Of a stretch of DNA of 64,000 bases, positions 8,562-18,297 are shown in pieces; the stretch's first letter is position 1, and every line of letters begins with the position of its first letter. Source of the stretch: a bacterium OM1 bin76 (GTDB lineage Bacteria; Actinomycetota; Acidimicrobiia; Spongiisociales; ZC4RG35). Below the pieces are notes generated by a model. That model saw nothing but the letters and a program-made list of their open reading frames with translations. It was not told the DNA's origin and searched no databases. The position numbers and the translations under genes were made by a program. The stretch lies in the NCBI GenBank assembly GCA_002238785.1, contig MPNA01000001.1, positions 1-64,000 on the forward strand, written 5' to 3'.

Positions 8562-10360
8562 CCCAGAAACCGATCGAACCCGCCGGCCAGGGCGGACCCA
8601 CCTCCCCCAACACGGCAGGTCGGCCTCCCGGCCCGATTCGGAGGGCACTGCGGGAGAACAACGTGCGGGTGGGCCTGATCATCTTCAGCCTGATCGTGCT
8701 GGTGGCGATCTTCGCCCCGATGATCGCCCCCTACGATCCGCAGGAGCGACTCCGAACCGCCGACGGCGAACTGGCCAGGCTGTTGCCGCCGCAGCGAGAT
8801 TACTGGATGGGCACCACCAACTTCGGCCGCGACATCCTCAGCCAGTTTATCGTGGGAACCAGGCGAACCCTGTCGGTGGGGGCTATCGCAGCTTTCATGG
8901 CGGTGTTCATCGGCACCAACGTGGGACTGATCGCCGGCTTTCGCGGTGGTCGGGTCGACAACCTGCTGATGCGCACCACCGACGCCGCCTATGCCCTGCC
9001 CTTTTTGCCGTTCGCCATAGTTCTGGTGGGAATCGTGGGGCGCACCGACTTGATCTTGATAGCGGTAATCGGACTGCTGTTCTGGCGCACCACCGCCCGG
9101 GTGATCCGATCCCAGGTGCTCACCACCAAGGAGCGGACCTTCGTCAAGGCCGCCATCGCGGGCGGCGCCTCTCCTCGCCGGGTGCTTTACGCCCACATCG
9201 CCCCCAATGTCGTGGCGCTGGCCCTCGTCTACGGCATGCTGCTGATCGCCGAGGCGGTGATGGCGGAGGCCTCCCTGAGTTTCCTCGGGTTCGCCCCGCC
9301 CGATTCTCTCTCTTGGGGCACCATCATGTTCGATGCGTTCACGTCACAGAGGATGAGGCAGGCGTGGTGGTGGCCGATGTTCCCCGGGTTGGCGCTGATG
9401 GTCTTCATGTACTCGGTATACAGCGTCGGGCAAGGCGTTCAACGTGCTCTCAGGCATATGGACACTCCCAACATCGGCCCCTCCACCCGGCGGGTTCGCA
9501 GGGCCTTGAAGCGCAGCGTATCGGTCCCGGTGGCGGGCGACCCGCCGGATGCCCTGGTCGCCGTGGAGAACCTGGCGGTGACCTACCAACCTCGCACCCC
9601 CGAGGAGCAACCGGTCCCAGCAGTAAAAGACATCTCATTCCGCCTCGACGCCGGCCAGATGCTTGGCATCGTGGGCGAGAGCGGGTCCGGGAAGACCACC
9701 GCGGTCCGCGCCCTTCTCCGACTGCTCCCCCCCACCGCCGAAGTGAGCGGAGGAATGTGGTTCGAAGGACGCGACCTCTATCGCATCGGAGACAGTGAGC
9801 TTCGCGCACTGCGATGGGAGCACCTGGCATTCGTTCCGCAATCGGCGATGAACTCGCTAAACCCGGTGCAACGGGTGGAGAACCAGATCATCGAGGCGAT
9901 CCGGGTGCACCGCGATGTCACCCGCGCCCAGGCGAAGGAGATGTGCGCAACCGCCCTGCAACAGGTGGGGATCAACCCGGCGCGCGGCAGGCTCTACCCC
10001 CACCAGTACAGCGGAGGGATGAGACAGAGAGCATTGATTGCCATGGCCAAGGTCCTGGAGCCCACCCTGCTGGTGGCGGACGAGCCCACCACCGGGCTGG
10101 ACGTGGTGGTGCAGGACCAGATCATGGCCGACCTGGAACGGGTCCGGGAGGAACTGGGCACCGCCATAACTATCGTCAGCCACGATCTCGCCCTGGTTTC
10201 GGAGACCTGCTCCAGCCTGATTGTGATGAGGGACGGCGACGTGGTTGAAGCAGGGCCCACCGACCGGGTGGTGTCAGATCCTCGGGACCCGTACACCAGG
10301 ATGCTGCTGTCCAGCGCCCACGGGGCGCCGGCGGGCACCCATGGGAGCACGGGTGCGTAA
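8558..10360 (+). CDS. Fused ABC transporter permease (DppC type) and ATPase (DppD type)
   Basis: A single 600-residue frame joins two proteins usually encoded separately. Residues 1-290: DppC-like permease, with an N-terminal cytoplasmic tail, YWMGTTNFGRDILSQ, the EAA loop (ERTFVKAAIAGGASPRR) and FLGFAPPDSLSWGTIM. After a basic linker (RRVRRALKRS) comes an ABC ATPase from about residue 325: Walker A GESGSGKTT, signature YSGGMRQRALIAMAK, Walker B LLVADEPTTGLD, and switch His in IVSHDLAL. No stop or frameshift lies between the parts. A larger in-frame opening upstream to 7526 is only a shadow of the preceding gene. Confidence 0.92.
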   Translation: MTQKPIEPAGQGGPTSPNTAGRPPGPIRRALRENNVRVGLIIFSLIVLVAIFAPMIAPYDPQERLRTADGELARLLPPQRDYWMGTTNFGRDILSQFIVGTRRTLSVGAIAAFMAVFIGTNVGLIAGFRGGRVDNLLMRTTDAAYALPFLPFAIVLVGIVGRTDLILIAVIGLLFWRTTARVIRSQVLTTKERTFVKAAIAGGASPRRVLYAHIAPNVVALALVYGMLLIAEAVMAEASLSFLGFAPPDSLSWGTIMFDAFTSQRMRQAWWWPMFPGLALMVFMYSVYSVGQGVQRALRHMDTPNIGPSTRRVRRALKRSVSVPVAGDPPDALVAVENLAVTYQPRTPEEQPVPAVKDISFRLDAGQMLGIVGESGSGKTTAVRALLRLLPPTAEVSGGMWFEGRDLYRIGDSELRALRWEHLAFVPQSAMNSLNPVQRVENQIIEAIRVHRDVTRAQAKEMCATALQQVGINPARGRLYPHQYSGGMRQRALIAMAKVLEPTLLVADEPTTGLDVVVQDQIMADLERVREELGTAITIVSHDLALVSETCSSLIVMRDGDVVEAGPTDRVVSDPRDPYTRMLLSSAHGAPAGTHGSTGA

Positions 10361-11357
10361 ACCCACCACCGCCGCCATTGACGTGCGGGATGTCACCGTC
10401 GTGTACAGCGCTGCTCGCGGATTGTCCACCCTGCTGAAGAAGCATCAGGTCCAGATCATCCAGGACATCAATCTGACCATCCAACCCGGTACTGTGTTCG
10501 GGGTCGCCGGGGAGAGCGGTTCGGGAAAGACGACCCTGGCCAAGGCGCTCACCGGCCTCGCCCCGGTCAGCAACGGATCTATCACCATCCATGGCCGGGA
10601 GGTGGCTGATCTCGACCAGGCCGAGTGGCGAGTGGTCCGGTCGGATGTGCAACTGATCTTTCAGGATCCATACGACTCTCTCAACCCGCGGTTCACCGTT
10701 TTCGACAGCGTGGCTGAGCCTTTGCGGTCGCAGGGCATCAAGGACAAACCGGAGGTGGAGCGTCTGGTCCGGACCGCCCTGGCTGACGCCGAACTCGACC
10801 CCGACACCTTCAGTTACCGGATGCCGAGTCAATTGTCGGGAGGCGAACGGCAGCGGGTGGCGATCGCCCGGGCCCTGGTGCTGGACCCCAACCTGATCAT
10901 CGCCGACGAGCCGGTCTCGATGCTGGATGTGTCCACACGCGGGGAGATACTGTCCCTGATACGCAAGGCTGCCCGAAATCGGGGGGTGGCCGTTCTGCTG
11001 GTATCGCACGACCTCTCGGTCCTGGAGCGGGTGTGTGACGAGATCGCCGTTATGTACCTGGGTCGTATCGTCGAGCAGGGCACGGTGGCGGACGTGTTCT
11101 GCCAACCTCGGCACCCTTACACCCAGGCGCTGATCTCCGCCATCCCGTCGGTCGACCAGACCAGCCAACGAAGCCGCACCACCCTGCAGGGAGAACCTCC
11201 CCAACCTGCCCAGCGCCCGGCGGGATGCTCATTCCATCCCCGTTGCCCCCGCTGCGACGACTTGAAATGTCGGACCGTGGCACCTCTACTTGAAGGGACT
11301 GAACAAATGTATGCCTGCTGGCACCCTATCGAAATCGTCCGGAAGGACCCGGCGTGA
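10341..11357 (+). CDS. ABC transporter ATPase, DppF/OppF type
   Basis: A 338-residue ATPase that partners the fused subunit. Walker A GESGSGKTTLAK, signature LSGGERQRVAIARAL, Walker B LIIADEPVSMLD, switch His in LLVSHDLSV. The C-terminal oligopeptide-transporter extension has the cysteine-rich CSFHPRCPRCDDLKCR segment, which in this family may bind an iron-sulfur cluster. ATG 10341 overlaps the upstream gene by 20 bases. Expected role: energising peptide, opine or metal-chelate uptake together with 5774-10360. Confidence 0.9.
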   Translation: MGARVRKPTTAAIDVRDVTVVYSAARGLSTLLKKHQVQIIQDINLTIQPGTVFGVAGESGSGKTTLAKALTGLAPVSNGSITIHGREVADLDQAEWRVVRSDVQLIFQDPYDSLNPRFTVFDSVAEPLRSQGIKDKPEVERLVRTALADAELDPDTFSYRMPSQLSGGERQRVAIARALVLDPNLIIADEPVSMLDVSTRGEILSLIRKAARNRGVAVLLVSHDLSVLERVCDEIAVMYLGRIVEQGTVADVFCQPRHPYTQALISAIPSVDQTSQRSRTTLQGEPPQPAQRPAGCSFHPRCPRCDDLKCRTVAPLLEGTEQMYACWHPIEIVRKDPA

Positions 11358-12565
11358 TGCTCTTTTGCCTGCGGTGCCGCAAACCTGGCGCCGGATACGA
11401 GGGTTGCTCGGTTTGCGCAGCACAGGGAGTGTACGTCAACCTGGCGCCTCCACCGGCAGACCTCACCGGATACGACCTGGGCCATTACCGGGGAGGCCTC
11501 TACGAGTGGCGGCACACCCTTCCCATCGCCGCCGACGTCCCACCGGTGACCCTGGGGGAAGGGAACACTCCCAGCGTCCCGCTCCACGTCGATCCGGGCT
11601 CCGGCCCGCTGGCGATCAAGAACGAGGCGGCCAACCCCACCTGGTCACATAAGGACCGCGGGATGAGCGCCGCCCTGACCAAGGCCCGGGAGATCGGCGC
11701 CACCACCGTGGTGATCGCCTCGAGTGGAAACGCCGGAGCGGCGGCCGCCGCCTATTCGGCCCGGGCGGGGCTGGATTGCATCGTGCTGACCACCGTCGGC
11801 ATCCCCCCGGTAATGGAGCGACTCCTAGCCGGCATCGGGGCCACTCTCATCGGATACCGGACAGGCGCCGACCGAAATCGCATGCTGGCCGCGTCGGTCA
11901 GGGAACTGGGCTGGTATCCCGCTGCCTTCACGGATGATCGGGTGGGCGGCAACCCCTACGGCAACGAGGGCTTCAAGAGCATCGCCTATGAACTGGCCCG
12001 GGACCACGGCGACGAACTCCAGACCGTGGTCGTTCCGGTCTCCAAGGCCGACTTGATGTCAGGAATCGGGCGCGGTTTCCAGGAGTTGCACCAAGCCGGG
12101 TTGATCGCCAGGATGCCTGCGCTGGTGGCCGCCGAAGCCGCCACCGGAGCAGCTTTCACCACTGCCCTCTCCAATCCGGACCCCGAGGCCCAGGAACGAA
12201 CCCGGGTGGAGCGCCACGAGTCTTTGGCCTGGTCGATCGGGAACAACTACGCATTCTTCCAAGGCCTCGATGTTCTGCGAGTCTCGGGTGGCCATGCGGT
12301 GGCGGTTGATCAGGACAGATACCTCGCCGAGCGAGAACGGGTGGGGCGCCGGGACGGCCTGTTCGTGGAGATCTCGTCCGCCGTAGCCATAGCAGCAGCG
12401 CGTGAGATTGCCCGGAGCGCTGCCGGATTGACGGTCGCCATCAGCACCTCAACCGGCATCAAGGACCCCGCCCTGCCCGGAGCGGAGTCCTCACTCACCG
12501 TGCTGGAGCCAGCGGTGGAGCGACTGCGGGACTGGGGAGCCCGCAATCGGGGCAGCCGACGGTAG
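11354..12565 (+). CDS. Threonine-synthase-like PLP enzyme with N-terminal zinc ribbon
   Basis: A 403-residue fold-type II PLP enzyme. The N-terminus has paired cysteines (CLRC and CSVC) like the zinc ribbon of many actinobacterial threonine-synthase-like proteins. The PLP-lysine motif is PTWSHKDRGM and the cofactor-phosphate/substrate loop is ASSGNAGAAAAAY. Glycine-rich and C-terminal parts are complete. Known relatives do beta- or gamma-replacement or elimination on amino acids. Its start (GTG 11354 or ATG 11357) overlaps the stop of the ABC ATPase, so it is co-translated with the transporter and probably acts on the imported compound, not in threonine synthesis; that link is inference. Confidence 0.82.
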   Translation: MMLFCLRCRKPGAGYEGCSVCAAQGVYVNLAPPPADLTGYDLGHYRGGLYEWRHTLPIAADVPPVTLGEGNTPSVPLHVDPGSGPLAIKNEAANPTWSHKDRGMSAALTKAREIGATTVVIASSGNAGAAAAAYSARAGLDCIVLTTVGIPPVMERLLAGIGATLIGYRTGADRNRMLAASVRELGWYPAAFTDDRVGGNPYGNEGFKSIAYELARDHGDELQTVVVPVSKADLMSGIGRGFQELHQAGLIARMPALVAAEAATGAAFTTALSNPDPEAQERTRVERHESLAWSIGNNYAFFQGLDVLRVSGGHAVAVDQDRYLAERERVGRRDGLFVEISSAVAIAAAREIARSAAGLTVAISTSTGIKDPALPGAESSLTVLEPAVERLRDWGARNRGSRR

Positions 12566-12798
12566 TGATCCCCGCGTGCGCCGGAACCTGGACAGGCGCC
12601 TCCATTCCTCAGGTTCTCCATGTGCCTTCGAAAGCCCCTACCGGGGGGTAATGTGAGAGTCGTGGCTGGCAACCCCACTCCCGGGTCCGATCGATACCGT
12701 TGCCGGTCCTGTTCGCCCCGGCGAATTCTCCAACCCACCCGCCCGGGAATGCATGGCAGATACACCATGCGGTCGCCGTGCCCGTCCAGGCGGAAAAA

Positions 12799-13509
12799 GT
12801 GATCGACAAACAGGTGATCGGTCCCGGAGAAGCCGTGGGGGGGATCGCCGACGGCGACACCGTCATGATCGGCGGTTTCGGGGAGGCCGGCAGTCCGATC
12901 GAACTGATTCATGCCTTGATAGACCAGGGCGCCACCGGACTCACCGTCATCAGCAACAACGCCGGAAACGGGGAGGTGGGGCTCGCCGCTCTCATCAGAG
13001 CCGGCCAAGTCGCCAAGATGATCTGCTCGTTCCCCCGCTCCTCCAATTCCACTATGTTCCAGGAAATGCACCGCTCCGGGCGGATCGAACTGGAACTGGT
13101 TCCCCAGGGCACTCTTGCCGAGCGGATCAGGGCGGGGGGCGCCGGAATCCCGGCTTTCTACACGCCGACCGCCGCCCAAACGGACCTGGCAGCCGGCAAG
13201 GAACAACGCCAGTTCAACGGAAGGCCATGCCTGCTCGAACATGCCCTGGTGGCCGACTGGAGCCTCATCAGGGCCCGCACCGCCGACCGGCACGGCAACC
13301 TGCTCTACAACATGACCGCCCGCAATTTCTCGCCGGTGATGGCCATGGCCGGCCGGACCACGGTCGTGCAGGCCTCCTCGGTGGTCGAACCGGGCGCCCT
13401 GGATCCCGAGACAGTGGTCACTCCGGGCATATTCGTCGACCGCGTCGTGCATGTGGCCAACCCGCAGCATGAGTCGGAACTGGTTGCCAGCGGCGCCAGA
13501 TACCCATGA
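12799..13509 (+). CDS. 3-oxoacid CoA-transferase, subunit A
   Basis: A 236-residue alpha subunit of a family I CoA transferase. Visible blocks: DGDTVMIGGFGEAGSP near the N-terminus (the usual MVGGFG-type loop), the SNNAGNGEVGLA segment, GAGIPAFYTPT, and VVEPGALDPETVVTPGIFVDRVV near the C-terminus. I start at GTG 12799, preceded by AGGCGGAA; the frame opens upstream to 12700 but that part is not family-like. It pairs with the next gene (ATGA overlap). Acceptor and donor acids are not determined by sequence: acetoacetate, 3-oxoadipate or similar are possible. Confidence 0.9.
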   Translation: MIDKQVIGPGEAVGGIADGDTVMIGGFGEAGSPIELIHALIDQGATGLTVISNNAGNGEVGLAALIRAGQVAKMICSFPRSSNSTMFQEMHRSGRIELELVPQGTLAERIRAGGAGIPAFYTPTAAQTDLAAGKEQRQFNGRPCLLEHALVADWSLIRARTADRHGNLLYNMTARNFSPVMAMAGRTTVVQASSVVEPGALDPETVVTPGIFVDRVVHVANPQHESELVASGARYP

Positions 13510-14189
13510 ACACGCCGGTGGGTTTGAGCAGGGAGCAGATCGCCCGGCGCGCCGCCCGGGACATAGCCGATGGTTCCTACGTCAACCTGGGGATCGGCAT
13601 GCCTGAGTTGATCGCCGGGTTCATCCCGCCCGACCGTCAAATCGTGCTGCACACCGAGAACGGGCTTTTGGGAATGGGCCCGGCGCCGGGGCCCGGAGGG
13701 GGCAACCCCGAACTAATCAACGCCGGCAAGAAACAGGTCACCGTCCTGCCGGGTGGCTCCTTCTTCCACCAGGCCGACAGTTTCGCGATGATCCGCGGCG
13801 GTCACCTGGACCTCAGCGTGCTGGGCGCCTTGGAAGTGGCTGCCAACGGTGATCTGGCCAACTGGTCGACCGGTCGACCGGGCGCCATCCCCGCGGTGGG
13901 CGGCGCCATGGACCTGGTGTCGGGGGTAAAGGCGGTCTACGTGATAACTCGCCACTGCACCCGTGACGGGACTCCCAAGCTCGTTGAGCGATGCTCCTAT
14001 CCCCTGACAGGAGCCGGGGTGGTCAACCGGATCTACACCGACCTGGCCGTGATCGACGTAACCGCGGATGGCTTTGGGGTCACCGAGGTGTCTCCGGGAA
14101 TCTCCCTTGCCGAGGTTGCGGCCCACACGGCGGCGCCTCTCCTGGACAGGCGTTCCTCTGCCATCCCGTCATCGGCGGCGGCACCCTAG
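13506..14189 (+). CDS. 3-oxoacid CoA-transferase, subunit B
   Basis: A 227-residue beta subunit. The catalytic glutamate motif HTENGLLGMGP lies at about residues 48-58; VNLGIGMPE and the conserved FFHQADSFAMIRGGHLD block are present. The glutamate forms the CoA thioester intermediate. Starts on ATG overlapping the stop of subunit A, so the two subunits are made together. Complete length for the family. Confidence 0.92.
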   Translation: MNTPVGLSREQIARRAARDIADGSYVNLGIGMPELIAGFIPPDRQIVLHTENGLLGMGPAPGPGGGNPELINAGKKQVTVLPGGSFFHQADSFAMIRGGHLDLSVLGALEVAANGDLANWSTGRPGAIPAVGGAMDLVSGVKAVYVITRHCTRDGTPKLVERCSYPLTGAGVVNRIYTDLAVIDVTADGFGVTEVSPGISLAEVAAHTAAPLLDRRSSAIPSSAAAP

Positions 14190-14292
14190 AAGCAAGGCCC
14201 CGCCTGTCCCGACTGGGGAGGTTTGTGGCTACGGGTTGCCTGGATTCCCCGGAGGAGCGGCCGAAGGAACCCTGATTCATCTTGCAGGGACT

Positions 14293-15972
14293 TCAGCGAC
14301 CGGTATGCGTCCGTCGGATGGCGTCCACCCATTCCCGGACCACCCGACGGAGGGTGATGAGTGGAATTGTGCCGTTTCCAAGGACGGTTCCGTGGAAGCT
14401 CCTGACGTCGAAGGCTGCGCCCAGGCGGGCTTCAGCCTCCGAGCGAAGGGACTCGATCTCGAGTCGTCCCAGCATGTAGGAAAGGGCTTGGCCGGGGCAA
14501 GCGATGTACCGGTCGACCTCCTCGGTGATCTCGTGAAGGGACATCGGCGAATGGTCGGCCATGAAATTGATGGCTTTGCGGCGGGACCAGCCCAAGGCGT
14601 GGATACCAGTGTCCACAACCAACCGGCCGGCCCGAAGCGAGTCAGCGGTCAGCATCCCCACTCGCTCCCAGTCGTCCGCATAGAGGCCCATCTCGTCGGA
14701 GAGGCGCTCGCTGTACAGACCCCATCCCTCGCCGAAGGCGGGAAGGTAGCTGTGGCGGTGTATGTCGTGGATCTCGGGGTTCTCGATGGCCAGGGCAATC
14801 TGGAGGTGGTGACCCGGTATGCCTTCATGGTATGCCACGCCGGGCACTTGGAACGTGGTCCAAGCCGTCGGGTCGGCAACGTTGAAGAAGAAACGACCCG
14901 GTCGCTCACCGTCGGCGGTGGGCGGGTAGTAATAGGCCATTGACCCCAAGTCGATGGGGCTGGCAATGCAGGGCGCCCGGGGGGTGGGCTCGAACCATTC
15001 GCCCATCACTGCGGATGCCTTGTCGAGACACCGCACCGCGTCGGCCACCAGATCCTCCGAGCGAGCATATCGGAGGTTCGGATCGTCCCGCAGGCGGCTG
15101 TATATGTCACCGACCTCGAGGGTGCCGAGCAGAGGTCCGGCGATACGACGGTACTCCTCCTCCAGCAACCCGATCCTCTCCAGGCCGATCTGATGGATCG
15201 CCGCCGGGTCCATGTCCAAGGTCGTGTGACCCCTCACCATGTCGGCGTACACCGCGTCGCCGCCGGGGAGGTGGCAGAGCCCGGCCCGGTCGTCCGGGCG
15301 TCCGGCAGGCAGGGTGATTTCCAGCAGCGCCTCCTCAAAGAGGACCAGACCGGGACGCACACCGGTCTCAATCGCCTTCACCACCGCGGCCCGCCACCGG
15401 TCGGCCTCGGCTGGGCCAAGTTCGGCGGGGACGGGTTGGGTGGCGATCGGGTCGTCAGCCGGCGGCCGGGCCAGGAACTGCTCCAGCTTCTCGATGGTCT
15501 GAAGCACGTGGCGGGCAAGTGGCGCCACCCCCGTGGCGGCGCCTTCGGAGAGCCGATCCGCCAATTGGTCCACCATTGCCGGGAAGGAGTTCAGCTTCTC
15601 AAGATACCGGCGGCCGTGGTCGGCGGTGACCAGAGGCTGCAGGTGAAGCGCCGGCAGCAGCACGCTCAGCAAGCCGGTCTGCCAATTGGGCGCCTGCAGT
15701 TCCGGCCACCAGGCCGTCACCGTCGCATCCATGAAGGCGACCGCGGAGACGGTCTCTGCGAGGACCCGATCGGAGGGATCGTGGACGATGACGCCCTTCG
15801 CATCTCGGACGAAGCGGAGGGATGCCTCCCTGGCCGCAGAGAGGCCTTCGGCCGAAAGGTCGTCCCATCGCTCCAAGCGGCTCAACTCGCCGCGGGCCAG
15901 GTTACCGAAATGGCGGTGTTCGAGTTGGAACTCCCAGTATTCGGCGGCCAGCGCTGCGGCGGTGGCGGTCAT
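14293..15972 (-). CDS. DUF885 family protein (predicted zinc-dependent peptidase)
   Basis: A 559-residue DUF885 protein. The family's signature HEGIPGHHLQ is at about residue 379, followed by PAFGEGWGLYSERL about 30 residues on, the helix carrying a second conserved Glu. Together these resemble gluzincin metallopeptidase sites (HExxH plus Glu), though the His-Glu motif here is HEGIPGHH. No signal peptide, so it is probably cytoplasmic. It follows the nitroreductase gene with a 4-base overlap (ATGA), suggesting one operon. Confidence 0.85.
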   Translation of the reverse strand: MTATAAALAAEYWEFQLEHRHFGNLARGELSRLERWDDLSAEGLSAAREASLRFVRDAKGVIVHDPSDRVLAETVSAVAFMDATVTAWWPELQAPNWQTGLLSVLLPALHLQPLVTADHGRRYLEKLNSFPAMVDQLADRLSEGAATGVAPLARHVLQTIEKLEQFLARPPADDPIATQPVPAELGPAEADRWRAAVVKAIETGVRPGLVLFEEALLEITLPAGRPDDRAGLCHLPGGDAVYADMVRGHTTLDMDPAAIHQIGLERIGLLEEEYRRIAGPLLGTLEVGDIYSRLRDDPNLRYARSEDLVADAVRCLDKASAVMGEWFEPTPRAPCIASPIDLGSMAYYYPPTADGERPGRFFFNVADPTAWTTFQVPGVAYHEGIPGHHLQIALAIENPEIHDIHRHSYLPAFGEGWGLYSERLSDEMGLYADDWERVGMLTADSLRAGRLVVDTGIHALGWSRRKAINFMADHSPMSLHEITEEVDRYIACPGQALSYMLGRLEIESLRSEAEARLGAAFDVRSFHGTVLGNGTIPLITLRRVVREWVDAIRRTHTGR

Positions 15973-16469
15973 TCGCCGAACGAGTCCCGATGAACGAGTT
16001 CACCGATGGGTCTGCGACCCCCGAACCGCGCCGGGCGGGCCTCCGCAGCCGGATACCCGAGCGCGATGGCGTACCGGCATCGCCACCCCGGCGGCACCGA
16101 GAGAACCTCGGCGGCGTCCTGGTCCCGATGAAAGGTGATCGGACAGGTTGCCATGCCCAAAGCGTCGGCCGCCAGCATGATGTTCTGTGCCACGCGGCCC
16201 GTGTCGAACTCGTAGGTCTGTGGTTCTTCAACCAGAGCCACGGCTACCGGCGCCGCCCGCAGCGGCTTGGTGAAATCGCCACAGGCAGCCAACCGCTCGA
16301 TCTGATCCCGGTCGCTAACCACCACCACCGCCCAGTTCTGGCGATTCTTGGAACTACCCGTCCACCTGGCTGCCTCCAGCACCCGGTCGAGGTCCTCCTG
16401 CTCAAGGGGGCGGTCCTGGTAATGACGGATGGCCCTCAGGCCGAGGATGCGTCGGTAGGTCTCATTCAT
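15969..16469 (-). CDS. Nitroreductase-family flavoprotein
   Basis: A 166-residue protein of the nitroreductase fold. Seen: N-terminal R-A-I-R-HYQDRPL (FMN phosphate site), WTGSSKNRQNWAVVVV, a central AQNIMLAADALGMATC helix and a final YAIALGYPA strand. It is shorter than classical NfsB, like the F420/FMN-binding small nitroreductases common in actinobacteria. Substrate unknown. Confidence 0.82.
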   Translation of the reverse strand: MNETYRRILGLRAIRHYQDRPLEQEDLDRVLEAARWTGSSKNRQNWAVVVVSDRDQIERLAACGDFTKPLRAAPVAVALVEEPQTYEFDTGRVAQNIMLAADALGMATCPITFHRDQDAAEVLSVPPGWRCRYAIALGYPAAEARPARFGGRRPIGELVHRDSFGE

Positions 16470-16591
16470 GCCTCAGCACATTACCGCCGAGGAGAACGGG
16501 CCACCCCTCCCCGGATGCCCTTCCGAACGCCGCACACTGCAACCCCAGTCCGGCAATGCTCCATCGGTCCGGCTAATCCCGTAAGGAGCCG

Positions 16592-18124
16592 CTACGCCTG
16601 GAAATCCGGATAGGTCTCCTTCTTCTTGGCCATGTATTCGTGCAATGCATCATCGACAGCCTCGTCGAAAGGAGGAGGTTCATACTCTGCCAGAGCCTTC
16701 TTCCACAGGGAATTGGCCCGCTCCACTGCCCGTAGCGATCCTTCCTCCGACCACTGCTCATAGCTGTTGTTGTCGGCGGTGAAGGACCGGTAGAAGGCGG
16801 TCTCGAAATTGGCGAGGGTGTGCTCTGATCCCAGGTGGTGCTGACCCGGACCCAGGTCGATGATCGGATCCAGCGCCTGCCCATTGGTGGAAAGATCCAC
16901 CCCTGTCACCAAGGCTTCAGCCATTCCACACTGATCGGCGTCCAGAATGAATTTCTCATAACCCATTGTCAGGCCGCCCTCCAACCATCCGGCGGCGTGC
17001 ATCACGTAGTTGACTCCTGCCAGCAAAGTGGGCTGGAAGGTGGCAGCCGACTCGGAGGCGGCCTGTGCGTCGGGGACTTTCGATGCGGTGAGGTTCCCGC
17101 CGCTTCGGAATGGGACTCCCAGCCGGCGGGCGATCTGAGCCAATGCGAACAGGATCAGGGTGGGCTCCGGAGTCCCGAAAGTGGGCGCCCCCGATTGCAT
17201 GGACATCGAAGAGGCAAACGATCCGAAAATCACGGGTGCCCCAGGTCGCACCAATTGGGTGTATGCCATCCCCACCAGCGCCTCCGCCAGGGTCAACGTA
17301 GCGGACCCCGCCACCGTGACCGGCGCCATCGCCCCGGCCAGGATAAAGGGGGTGATCAGGACAGCCTGGTTGCGGCGGGCATACTCCCGGGCGGATCCCA
17401 ACATCGCCTGGTCCCATGTCAAGGGAGAGTTGGCATTGCACAATCCCATGATCACCGCGTTTTCTTCCAAGAAATCCTCACCGAACACCAGTGCCGCCAT
17501 CTCCACCGAGTCAGCAGCGCGGTTGGGGGCGGTCACCGAACCCATCACAGGTTTGTCCGACCAGCGCAGGTGGGCGTAGACCATGTCAAGATGGCGCTTG
17601 GGGATGGGGATGTCGACCGGTTCGCAAACAGTCCCTCCCGAACTGTGAAGGTAGGGAGACATGTAGGCCAACTTCACGAAATTCCGGAAATCCTCCATGG
17701 TGGCGTAGCGCCTACCCCCTTCGAGGTCCCTGACGAATGGAGATCCGTACGCAGGGACAAGAACCAGGTTGTCACCCCCGATCACCACTGACCGTTCAGG
17801 ATTCCGGGCCACCTGGGTGAAGACGGAGGGAGCGCTGGCCTGGATGATCTGCCGACACATCCCCCGGGGAAACCGCACTCTGGTTCCCTCTGCTTCGGCG
17901 CCGGCTTCCACAAACGTTCTCAGCGCATGAGAGTCGGTTATGTCCAATCCCACCGTCTCCAGGATGGTCTCGGCGTTTTCTTCGATTATCTCCGCACCTT
18001 CGTTGGTGAGAACCTCCAAAGGAGCCAACTTCCTGGTGAGGAAAGGGACTTTTCTGGTTTCACGAGCGGCTTCCCGCGCCGCCGCCCGCGCCGCCCGTCC
18101 TCCAGATCGCCTTCTCCTGCTCAT
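16592..18124 (-). CDS. Trimethylamine methyltransferase (MttB) family protein, non-pyrrolysine type
   Basis: A 510-residue member of the MttB superfamily: TIM barrel with family blocks ILETVGLDI, HSSGGTVCEPVD, NANSPLTWDQAMLGSAREYA and GYEKFILDADQCGM. There is no in-frame TAG, so it lacks pyrrolysine; such homologs (MtgB, MtpB, MtcB in other bacteria) demethylate quaternary amines such as glycine betaine, proline betaine or carnitine, passing the methyl to a corrinoid protein. No corrinoid partner is in this window. An Arg/Ala-rich tail precedes the fold. It is divergent to putA, with 173 bases between. Substrate is open; a proline or glycine betaine is my inference from neighbours. Confidence 0.88.
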   Translation of the reverse strand: MSRRRRSGGRAARAAAREAARETRKVPFLTRKLAPLEVLTNEGAEIIEENAETILETVGLDITDSHALRTFVEAGAEAEGTRVRFPRGMCRQIIQASAPSVFTQVARNPERSVVIGGDNLVLVPAYGSPFVRDLEGGRRYATMEDFRNFVKLAYMSPYLHSSGGTVCEPVDIPIPKRHLDMVYAHLRWSDKPVMGSVTAPNRAADSVEMAALVFGEDFLEENAVIMGLCNANSPLTWDQAMLGSAREYARRNQAVLITPFILAGAMAPVTVAGSATLTLAEALVGMAYTQLVRPGAPVIFGSFASSMSMQSGAPTFGTPEPTLILFALAQIARRLGVPFRSGGNLTASKVPDAQAASESAATFQPTLLAGVNYVMHAAGWLEGGLTMGYEKFILDADQCGMAEALVTGVDLSTNGQALDPIIDLGPGQHHLGSEHTLANFETAFYRSFTADNNSYEQWSEEGSLRAVERANSLWKKALAEYEPPPFDEAVDDALHEYMAKKKETYPDFQA

Positions 18125-18297
18125 CCCGGCATTCCTTTCCGGCCGTTGGCCTCCGATTCACAAGACCCGGTGGTACGACTGCTTTCCGCCCTTAGCGAGC
18201 ACAAATTCCAAAGGGTACTCATGTGCCTATTGTCTTTGACAGTTGCTTTACCGTTTCATCTGTTGGAGCACGTCAAGGCCACGCAGCACATTAACCT
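18125..18297. promoter_or_regulatory. Divergent promoter region between mttB-family gene and putA
   Basis: This 173-base gap must hold promoters for both genes. A TTGACA hexamer lies at 18236-18241 reading toward putA, but the expected -10 position (TCTGTT) is poor, so the exact promoter is not identified. Confidence 0.35.

Noticed and set aside
16592-18124. Pyrrolysine-containing MttB
   Set aside because: No in-frame amber codon in the gene; it belongs to the non-pyrrolysine group.
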